A stretch of 16,383 nucleotides of DNA, taken from NCBI GenBank assembly GCA_004325065.1, contig PITI01000229.1, forward strand, positions 1 through 16,383, in the 5' to 3' direction. The stretch's first letter is position 1, and each line of letters starts with the position of its first letter. The notes below the pieces were generated by a model. It ran no database searches. It was not told the origin of the DNA and was given only the letters and a program-made list of their open reading frames with translations. Positions 9,903 through 16,383 of this stretch are shown piece after piece. The translations under genes and the position numbers were made by a program. Source of the DNA: Hamiltosporidium magnivora. Its lineage: Eukaryota > Microsporidia > Dubosqiidae.

Positions 9903-10268
9903 TATAAATATCCAAACAAAAATGTAGTTTAAAAAAAATAAAATTAATTTATCAGCTGTCAAAATAAATTAATTTGAGTAAAAAATGTAATATTCTATCA
10001 GTAATGTAATTTAAATAAAGTCAATTGAGTAAAAATTTGTTCTAAAAGTAAATAAATCATAAGAAAGACGCAAAAAATATTATAAAGTTAATAGAAATAC
10101 AATTATGCAAAAATCTTGTTTAAAACCAGCTATAAATGTTGATAGATCCGCTCGATTTACAGAATAAAAAAGCCTTAAATAATAAAACAAAAATCTTTGC
10201 ACCAAATTCTGAAACCAATAGCATATCTTTTCCTAAAAAATCAGTTTAGTTGTATAAGAAACATTTGT

Positions 10269-10538
10269 ATGCGATTTCTCAATGAAGTTCAATATCCTTG
10301 TACCTATTTACTTTTTCAGTCCTCTGTATATCTCGGTGTTGAAGTCAATATACTTGTAATAAATTTTATTGGAAGGAAAACAGTTAAAAATAGTTCAAAT
10401 GCACTTTTCTTTGAAAAGTCGACCGTAAAAAATGATTTGATTATTTTTTTTGAAAGTGTAAAGGTTCAGAATAATTATACGATAAACCTAGACAGTGTTT
10501 TAAAGGATCTAAATCATAAAATTCACATGTTCCGATAG
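10269..10538 (+). CDS. Hypothetical small ORF, doubtful
   Basis: From the ATG at 10269 this encodes 89 residues. The frame is open for 24 further codons upstream without an ATG, to about 10197. The product has one moderately hydrophobic segment (VNILVINFI) and otherwise mixed Lys, Asn, Phe and Ser content. I recognise no domain. The length exceeds most chance frames in this spacer but not by much. It may be a remnant of a mobile element, since it sits in the repeat-rich half, or it may be spurious. Confidence 0.25.
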   Translation: MRFLNEVQYPCTYLLFQSSVYLGVEVNILVINFIGRKTVKNSSNALFFEKSTVKNDLIIFFESVKVQNNYTINLDSVLKDLNHKIHMFR

Positions 10539-11292
10539 TTCGATGTGTCAAAAACATTGGACTAGAGAGCTTCAAAGAGAAAAACACAATCAAGAAATCT
10601 AAAAGACATAAAATTGCCATTTTTCTTACCGCCCAGTTCTTTATTCGATATAATCACTCTATTCATAAGCAGAAAAAAAAGTATCTTAACAAAATAAAAG
10701 AGGTCTGGAAGATTAAAATTCAAATAATGTTTTTAGAACTCAGAATCTTCGAATGAATTAGTCGAGCATGAAAGTCTGGTCTTGTTGCTCAATATGTCGA
10801 GGAGTATGCAGATTATGGTGTTCTTGTGATCATATCAGAAAATAATAATGCCATAAAGACAACATAAGAAAGTTTTAAAGGCCCAAAACAATACGATAAG
10901 CCTAGTTCGGCATGCAATAGAAGGTTGTAACTTTTATTTCTTGGTAAGTACGTATCTAAACTTTTAGGGAACACTTAGGGCTGACAAGTCTCTTATTCAG
11001 TGATAAGAGCATTAAAGAAATTTTTGATGTGTTAAAATTAGAACTAAACAGACAACCCGAATTAACCATAGCTTAAGCATATACAATATGTGATTGAATT
11101 TCGAAGTTGTAAAAACTACTATGTGTAAAATTATAATTGCGAATACTCCAATCAAATATAGTTTTAGAAGATTAAAAGCTTGATATAATCGAGAAATATC
11201 TTAAACCTAAAAATTATACCTTTAGTTAGTTTTAGAAAAATATAATTTCTTGGTAATACTCTACAAAGAAATAATTATTTATCATTTAAAAA
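10539..11292. other. Gene-free stretch before the inverted repeat copy
   Basis: About 750 bp without a supportable gene. A roughly 30-codon frame near 10775-10864 reads protein-like (GLVAQYVEEYADYGVLVII), and the region 10700-11000 is a little GC-richer than its surroundings, so a very decayed coding element may lie here. I cannot name it. Confidence 0.45.
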
Positions 11293-12012
11293 GGTGGAAA
11301 GAGAATAGCCTTATAAAAAACCATCTGCTTGGCAATGAGAATATGAAATAGGTGTGAATATGATTGTCTTGATTTTTGGTAGGAATATAGCTACACGAAA
11401 TCTTTGGTTGTTCTATGGGTGTTGTTATGGGAAGGAGGAGAGGCTACGAAATGGTGAAACTTTTTCTAAAAATTTATTTTTAGTTTTATATGTAACTAGA
11501 CCGGAACTGAACTTTTAAGTAATTGCCAAATTAAAGCATTAAAACCTAGCCTTGCTCACTCGAGTTAGAAGACTCATCGCCTGGGAAATATAAAAAATAA
11601 AACCATCTAAACTAGAGAAAGCTAATTAGCAGATTATAACTGTTGGTATGACATTGCACTGTCTAGGGGGATCTTAAGTAAGTCTTTGGAATATATCTCA
11701 GCTAGAAGTTTATTAGGTTCTGAAAAGGTGAAGTAGGCAAAACTGCTACAAGTCTTGGGGGATCCTAGGGTGAGGGCTTCGGTCTTAAATCAAACCCAAA
11801 GCAACGGGCATAAACAAATCCAGAAAACTGCCTCGCCTATATATTGGGTCTACACGTCTTTTAGATGAAAGTCTTTGGGATTTAGGTATAATAAAGTGTA
11901 CCGATTGAGTGATGAGGTAGCATTTTTTTATGTTTAACCTAGAACTGCGTAAGGCCATGAAAAAAAACTATAAAACTTGCCAATCTTCTACAAAGATCTG
12001 TTTTTTTTAAAG
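11293..12012 (-). repeat. Dispersed repeat family, copy 3 (inverted)
   Basis: The reverse complement of this segment aligns end to end with the copy at 7656-8384. Shared blocks include GACAGTGCAATGTCATAC, CGAGTGAGCAAGGCTAGGTTT, CATTGCCAAGCAGA, GGCAAGTTTTATAG and GCAGTTCTAGGTTAAACAT. It is more AT-rich than copy 2, many differences being G-to-A or C-to-T in the direction of decay. It forms a large, imperfect inverted pair with copy 2, separated by 2.9 kb. No open frame is conserved between the two. Confidence 0.85.
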
Positions 12013-12210
12013 TGAATGGTTATTTATATGGCATATCTGGTACTTTTAGCATCAAATACTAGTTAGGTAAATTTTATTTTCTTCTATGCTTTTTAGAATT
12101 GCAATTTTTTTCTACTTACGATTTAATAATTTAATATTTAATATTTCCTAGTCAATTCACAACACTTTTCATTTGTATCTTTATGGTATTATAGAAGACA
12201 TATATTTTGG

Positions 12211-12800
12211 AACGAAGCTAATACAAATGCTCTTGTGATTACAGAAAGAATAAAAGCATGCAACAAAAGCTACTTACTCTGCAACCGTACTGAAGATAAA
12301 TTTGATAAATCAAAATTCAAAAGAGTAAACATACAGGTGATTATTAGACTTACGGTACTATGCTTTCGAGGCATTGGTAATGAAAATAAGAGGCGAAGTC
12401 TTGCTGATCATATGGAAAAGAAGAATATTGAGGAAAAAATATGGTCTCATATTTGATTATGACAAGTGGGGAATCAGAAAAATCTAAAAATATATAGAAT
12501 TTTCGAAAAAGCTTATTTAAACATGATTATGGAAAAGAAAAAACTTAGATAACTAGCGAACTTTGAAAGAATGTCATAAGAAAAGGCTATTACTAAAATT
12601 CTTAGATCGCACCCGAAGATAAGAGAAAACGGATGAGATTAAGAAAAAAAATAGCTAGATGAAGCCAAAAAAAAACCAATAAAACTCAATGCATTACAAC
12701 AAAAAAATTCAGGGCACAATAAGAAGGGTGAAGGAATTTCGTAAAGAGGCTGAAGCTTTTCAAGGGCTTCAAAACCGCTGAGTTAGTGATTAAACATCAA
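12211..12800 (+). pseudogene. C-terminal remnant of a second RTE-like LINE ORF
   Basis: The first part (12211-12453) is one open frame of about 80 codons. It contains ITERIKACNKSYL and KRVNIQVIIRLTVLCFRG, which match the ERIxAxNxxY and KxxiYxxxIRPvvlYG segments after the reverse-transcriptase core of RTE-like LINEs. The frame then breaks. At about 12466 WGIRKI follows (WRIRxN), then ERMS-EKAITKILRSHP near 12563-12612 (xRMxxxRxxKxILxxxP). Next come LDEAKKK near 12654 and AEAFQGLQNR near 12751 (the EARxxxGLQ-type tail). Stops and frame changes make it a pseudogene. It differs throughout from the remnant at 8645-9016, so it represents a separate LINE lineage. No 5' part or catalytic motif is present. 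The inverted repeat copy ends about 200 bp upstream. Confidence 0.68.
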
Positions 12801-12911
12801 AAGTATAGAAGGAATGCGCTTATCTGATTGATTGATCCAATAGACTGTCTTATCTGTTTTGAAAAATATATAGAATTGGGTATAAAGTACCTTCTATAGG
12901 TAAAATTTTAA

Positions 12912-13181
12912 ACCTATATAGACCGAAGATCGATAGTCAGCAAACTGTTAGATTTAGAATTGAAATGCAAAAGTTTAGAATGGAAATTAACTGGGGAAGT
13001 CAAAAAATATAAAAGAGATGTAAACATACTTCCACTCCAAGCTGTGCTAACTAAAGCGTATAAAAATATCAAGAGCAAAGTGAATCTGTGTCAAAAAAAG
13101 ATTTATTATTCATATTTATTTAAAAAAAAACTTTCGAGTCTTTCCTATAGAATTCTTCTTTTATACACCAAAATATATTAA
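12912..13181 (+). other. Open frame without start, possible gene fragment
   Basis: A frame of 89 codons between stops, with no ATG anywhere in it. The translation is Lys/Leu-rich and looks coding in places (SKLLDLELKCKSLEWKL, NILPLQAVLTKAY). I recognise no family. It follows the second LINE remnant directly but does not resemble a LINE 3' region. It may be a piece of a broken host gene or of another element. It overlaps the next fragment by about 30 bp in another frame. Confidence 0.25.
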
Positions 13182-13453
13182 AAAGTGAGTTAAAAATTGG
13201 TTCATTTTTGTTAGAATTACTCTATGATGAGATGCGCGTTGACTTGTTTGACATTGATGCATATGGCATAGTCAAATTTAACTTTTGGTTATGTATAACA
13301 TTAGTATGCTTTTTTTGTCGAAATTTTTTATCTACTATAATAAAATCTGGTGATAGGGGGAGTGAAATCTACCAATGGATTCAGAAAGAAGAAAATACCC
13401 AAGAAAATGCAAAAAAATATTTTCTCATCATATATTTTTTAAAATTTTGATTT
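13151..13453 (+). other. Open frame fragment with a methyltransferase-like DxDxYG motif
   Basis: A frame of about 100 codons that opens after a TAG at 13148 and has no early ATG. It contains the stretch LLELLYDEMRVDLFDIDAYG, followed by a hydrophobic segment and SGDRGSEIYQWIQKEEN. The pattern of a hydrophobic strand ending in D-I-D-x-Y-G recalls motif IV (D-x-D-P-[FY]-G) of Trm1-type tRNA guanine-26 methyltransferases and related class I enzymes. The usual proline is alanine here, and I do not see the S-adenosylmethionine-binding motif I upstream. A decayed methyltransferase gene is possible, but the match is one short motif. The frame ends at 13453 and overlaps the ATG-initiated frame at 13375-13653. 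Confidence 0.22.
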
Positions 13454-13653
13454 GCAGGTGTACTATCATTTTTACAAAACAAACCAATATATATAAAAAT
13501 AATATGCCTAAAAATATTTATCTTTACAAATTTTCTATAGTTTATGAGCTTCTAAAGGTTTTTGGATCAAAATATGATTCATGTGCATTACGAAAAGCGA
13601 AGTATATTTTTGTCAAAAATATCCTTAAGACCCAAAAATATAAAGTATCCTAA
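13375..13653 (+). CDS. Hypothetical small basic ORF, doubtful
   Basis: An ATG-initiated frame of 92 residues, strongly basic (Lys and Arg throughout), with Ile- and Tyr-rich stretches and no domain that I recognise. The second half (KNIYLYKFSIVYELLKVFG, then YDSCALRKAKYIFVKN) reads more like protein than the first. Its start lies inside the preceding fragment in a different frame, so the two may be parts of one broken gene joined by a frameshift near 13375-13450. It could also be chance. Confidence 0.22.
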   Translation: MDSERRKYPRKCKKIFSHHIFFKILICRCTIIFTKQTNIYKNNMPKNIYLYKFSIVYELLKVFGSKYDSCALRKAKYIFVKNILKTQKYKVS

Positions 13654-13779
13654 ATTTTACATGTTTTGAATAATTAGTTTTACAAGATAGAATTTATCTT
13701 AAAAAAATAATTGACCAGATGATACATAGCTAAGACAAAACAAAGTCTGATTCTATTTAAATTTAAAAAAAGAATCTAT

Positions 13780-14018
13780 TATTATTTTTATTCTTGGCAC
13801 TACATCACTGCACGAGCCCTAGCCGCCCTCAGTAATACCGCCCACCGGTCTTTTTCCAGTGGATTTTTTACTTTTTTGGGGTTCGTAACAAGGTGGTTTT
13901 AAATAATGGGTTGCTGGCCCTACACCCAACTCCAACTTGGAGGGCCAGTCCATTTTAGTCGTCGCTTACGACAAGCAGAGAATACTCAGACCAATTCTGC
14001 TGCCGGCAAGGTGGGGGG
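13780..14018 (-). mobile_element. Internally deleted non-autonomous LINE (SIDE-like), apparently full length
   Basis: A 239-bp GC-rich island in AT-rich DNA. Read on the minus strand it begins CCCCCCACCTTGCCGGCAGC and continues with CTGCTTGTCGTAAGCGACGA and a GGGTGTAGGGCCAGCAACCC block. I recognise these from memory as the style of 5' leaders of arthropod RTE-like LINEs. It then jumps to a reading frame (13859-13800) whose last codons spell LEKDRWAVLLRAARARAVM and a TAG. This is the DRxxWRxxLxxARAR-type C-terminus of a LINE polymerase. It ends in CCAAGAATAAAAATAATA, a simple AAT-like tail. The whole ORF between leader and last 20 codons is missing. The flanks AAAAGAATCTAT (13768-13779) and AAAATAATCCAT (14019-14030) match at 10 of 12 positions, as an aged target-site duplication would. 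Confidence 0.62.
13914..13972 (-). other. Two stem-loops in the LINE-derived leader
   Basis: CTGGCCCT at 13914-13921 pairs perfectly with AGGGCCAG at 13941-13948. GTCGT at 13958-13962 pairs perfectly with ACGAC at 13968-13972 across a five-base loop. On the minus strand the second stem is followed by TAAAATGGACTGG. Stable paired structure in an RNA leader is expected if this region folded for self-processing or for binding by the LINE machinery. Which of these, if any, applies cannot be told from the sequence alone. Confidence 0.6.
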
Positions 14019-14806
14019 AAAATAATCCATAACTATCGTGAAAATTTTATTATAGGAAAATTAATACATTAATTTAAAATTTATGTAATTAATCAATGGA
14101 AAAGATAGTTAATTCACTATCATATGAAAGTATTCGCTTGGTTAAGTTAATTTCTTAAGAAATGATAGAATACTTGCAATGTTGATAATATATAAAGTAG
14201 GTTTAAATTTGAATATAAAAGAGCCTATATCCTCTTGATACCAAAATTGAAGAAACATAACAATTTTAATTGCGAAGAAAAAGTTTTTTTTGCAACTATA
14301 GATTATTTGGAACGAAATATATTACCAGGAGAACATAATCTAAAAGTAGAAATAAATAAACACCTCAAAAGCCACAATATTAGGCTATATTAATGACAAA
14401 TATATGATAGTAGAAAAAACACCGAGGAATTTCGAAAAAAAACTCAAACAAAATTTATTTGCTTACATACATATTCCTGCCATCTTATACCCTAGGTATT
14501 GAGGATTAAAAATTTACATAAAAACAATTAGTAAAATTAAGTTCAAAATACATTAAGTATATAATCATAAGTTTATTTCGTAATTTCTCATGTGGTTAGG
14601 AAAGATAAAAGTAGGTCAAATTATGAACATCGCTTGCATTAGAGAAAGACCTAAATGGTTTTTTGGTTATAAAGAAAGTCAACATTTTGAAATTCCTTGA
14701 AAAAAATTAGAATTTAGAGACTTAATTCTTAAAAAGCCCGCACAAAATTATACTAGGTGGCAAAAGGAAAAAATTAAAGGTATATGGTTCTTCCTAAATA
14801 GATATA
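14019..14806. other. AT-rich spacer with one unassigned open frame
   Basis: About 790 bp with no supportable gene. A 65-codon plus-strand frame without ATG (14196-14393) reads plausibly as protein (AYILLIPKLKKHNNFNCEE, then FFATIDYLERNILPGEHN). Its translation resembles a coding fragment more than the surrounding sequence does, but I cannot assign a family. A further short frame near 14590-14700 (KIKVGQIMNIACIRERPKW) is also unassigned. Confidence 0.4.
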
Positions 14807-14835
14807 CAGTATGCCAAATTAAATTTGGACACTAA
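14807..14835. repeat. Possible left terminal repeat of the Tc1-like element
   Basis: CAGTATGCCAAATTAAATTTGG is preceded by TA (14805-14806) and followed by ACACTAA. Tc1/mariner elements insert at TA, and many of their ends begin with CAGT and carry a CCAAAT-type block, so this is a candidate terminus about 200 bp beyond the end of the transposase remnant. The core CCAAATTAAATTTGG (14814-14828) is a perfect palindrome. I could not find a matching inverted copy on the right side near 15900-16100, so the element's right end is lost or unrecognisable. Confidence 0.4.
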
Positions 14836-15003
14836 TGTTCAAATAAGTTATTCATATATAGAACGTCGCAATTTAAAGTGTTTCAACTAGTATAGAAAGA
14901 CTATATTTTAAACATAAATCTAGGAGGACTTTAATACAAATTGTCTATATAAAACAAAAAGATTAAATTTACAAAATTTTAGTCATAAAAAATCCAGACA
15001 CTT

Positions 15004-15777
15004 CTATTTAATATTTAGTATACCATTTCTGAGCGCTTGAGACAGCTAAAAATCGTTTTTTAATAAACATAAGAAGTTGTTGTACAAACGCAAGGAAAAT
15101 ATCATTCAATTTTCGATGCCTTTTTGGTTTATCGTATGCTTATTTTCAAAACTACAATTACGCAAATCCTTTTGCATGTAGGCTCAAAGATGTTCTAGCA
15201 GGCTTAAATCCTGTGATTGGGATGATCAAGGAAGTATATAAATTTCTTTCGAAATTTCCTGGAAACTTTTATATATGTTTAGACCATTATCTTTCTAAAA
15301 TTTACCCATCCAAACTTTATTCCATGGAGATGATTCTAAATTATTTGATAATCCCAATACATTGAAATCAGTCCATGTTGTATCAATAAATGCCGAATTG
15401 CCAACCCTTTGATATGACATACATCCCAAAACCATAATATTTTCTCTATTATGCTTAACAATGAGAATCATATATTTAGGCGTTCTTTCTACTCTCTTTT
15501 TACATTAACCTTACCGTCTGAATAAACAAGCTGAAATTACATGGATCAATAAATATTGTACGTTTCAATTGTCATTTGAAATGATAAAAATAATTTAAAA
15601 ATTTTAAACTATCAACCATATTGTTTAATGACAACAAAAGTTTTTGGAGCATGGGAACGGGTATAGATACCGATTTTATTTAGCTGATTCCTTATAGTAA
15701 AGACTGTACCGTTATAATTACATAAACTCATACAATTTTTTAGAGATTTCTGCTGGACGAATAGTAGGTTTTCTTCT
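15004..15777 (-). pseudogene. Tc1/mariner transposase pseudogene
   Basis: Successive minus-strand segments spell a decayed Tc1-type transposase. First is RRKPTIRPAEISKKLYEF with TIRNQLNKIGIYTRSHAPK (15777 to about 15620), matching the second helix-turn-helix. SDGKVNVKRE follows near 15520. Then VKHNRENIMVLGCMSYQRVG, AFIDTTWTDFNVL and KDNG (about 15460-15286) match VKHGxxxxMVWGC and FQQDNxPxH. Next come ILP-SSQSQDLSLLEHL and ENK (about 15238-15145), matching LxWPxQSPDLNPIEHLW, and last LSQALRNGI near the stop at 15004-15006. The catalytic Asp (15289-15291) and Glu (15193-15195) are 31 residues apart, against 34 in typical Tc1 enzymes. In-frame stops replace the Trp codons in both motifs, and the frame shifts several times, so it is inactive. 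A first helix-turn-helix may extend to about 15860. Confidence 0.85.
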
Positions 15778-16096
15778 TAAAAACAGAAATTCTATTAGTC
15801 ATGGTAATATTTATAAAGGGAGATCGCTTAGATTCATGTTTATAATTTGTATCTTTTCTATTTCTATGTTCCAGTAATGTTTCGCAAAATGGATTAAGCT
15901 ACTTGAAGCAGTTCAGAAAATATTTTATTTGAATAATCTTTTGCGTTTAACACCACCATAGTATATTTCTTCCAGGCTGATTAGAATAACTAGTTTGAAG
16001 TTGATTTAAATCTCAAAAGAAATAATCAACTTATCTATGCCGCAAAGTTTAACGTATTTATAAATTTCCAGAGCTTTTATTAATGTTTGCAAAATA
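15778..16096. other. Spacer between the Tc1 remnant and repeat copy 4
   Basis: About 320 bp. The left end (to about 15860) probably contains the worn N-terminal end of the transposase gene. The rest should hold the element's right terminus, but I see no inverted match to the candidate left end. No other gene is visible. Confidence 0.45.
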
Positions 16097-16383
16097 CTTT
16101 ATTTAAAAGTATCACACCTTTGTAAAATAGTGGCAAGTTTATATTTGTTTTCATGACATTAACGCAGTTCTATGTTTAACATAAATGACTGCTACCCCAA
16201 CACTCCATCGGTAACCCCTGCGATACCTACGTACCAAAGCCTTTCATCTACCAGGTGTGTAGAACCTAATTACTAGGCGAGGTAGTTGCCCGGAGTTCGT
16301 CAATGTCTGTTGCATGGAGTGTGATCAAAGGCCGATGCCCCCTGGGCTCCCCCAAGACAATGCAGCATTCCCACTTACTCTAC
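16097..16383 (+). repeat. Dispersed repeat family, copy 4 (cut by the window edge)
   Basis: From CTTTATTTAAAAGTATCACA onward this is the same sequence as 7656 onward, at about nine matches in ten by eye, and it still matches at the last base of the window (ATTCCCACTTACTCTAC). The boundary with the upstream spacer is sharp here and agrees with copy 2, which helps to fix the left end of the family. It is the youngest-looking copy together with copy 2. Confidence 0.88.

Noticed and set aside
13879..13895. GGTTCGTAACAAGGTGG resembles the conserved 3' end of small-subunit rRNA (GTCGTAACAAGGT)
   Set aside because: No other rRNA sequence flanks it, and it lies inside the LINE-derived island, where a TTACGAA block is part of the leader. 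I treat it as coincidence.
14590..14700. Possible ISXO2/Merlin-type transposase fragment (WFFGY after KVGQI)
   Set aside because: The resemblance is a handful of residues. The characteristic VEIDE and later catalytic motifs are absent.
7656..16383. Copies 2 and 4 of the repeat as the two LTRs of one 8.4-kb retroelement
   Set aside because: The DNA between them holds unrelated elements in both orientations, including an inverted copy of the same repeat, and no gag-pol, integrase or primer-binding site was seen.

Overview
The window looks like an AT-rich, gene-poor, transposon-littered eukaryotic genome. The best fit is a microsporidian parasite of an arthropod. The reasons are one long intronless gene for the eukaryotic replication protein Dna2, a possible polyadenylation signal overlapping its stop codon, very AT-rich spacers, and decayed remains of transposons of types common in arthropods (several LINEs and a Tc1 element). 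This placement is inferred from content alone. Another AT-rich protist cannot be excluded, because no rRNA or other diagnostic gene is present.

Layout. Positions 84-722 (minus) hold a decayed open frame that resembles the region ahead of reverse transcriptase in a LINE. Positions 1296-4763 (plus) hold the only gene identified with confidence: a 1155-residue Dna2 nuclease-helicase with an Fe-S nuclease domain and a complete SF1 helicase. Positions 4765-6490 are featureless AT-rich spacer. From 6491 to the end the window is a transposon graveyard. It holds four copies of one roughly 700-bp dispersed repeat (6491-7185, 7656-8384, 11293-12012 inverted, and 16097 to the edge). It also holds two unrelated 3' ends of RTE-like LINE reverse-transcriptase genes (8645-9016 and 12211-12800), a compact 239-bp internally deleted LINE derivative (13780-14018, minus), and a Tc1-like transposase pseudogene (15004-15777, minus) with a possible left terminus at 14807.

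Between these lie a possible small membrane-protein gene (9471-9902, minus) and a few short open frames of doubtful status (10269-10538, 12912-13181, 13151-13450, 13375-13653, 14196-14393). I cannot assign a function to any of them. No tRNA, rRNA, CRISPR array or origin was recognised.

Nothing suggests that these genes work together as an operon or pathway. The story is one core replication gene beside a region that has repeatedly received mobile elements and let them decay towards AT. The most unusual items are the internally deleted LINE derivative, whose 5' leader and last ORF codons are joined and flanked by a near-matching 12-bp duplication; the four-copy unclassified repeat; and the roughly 110-residue Asn/Ser-rich insertion inside the Dna2 helicase core.
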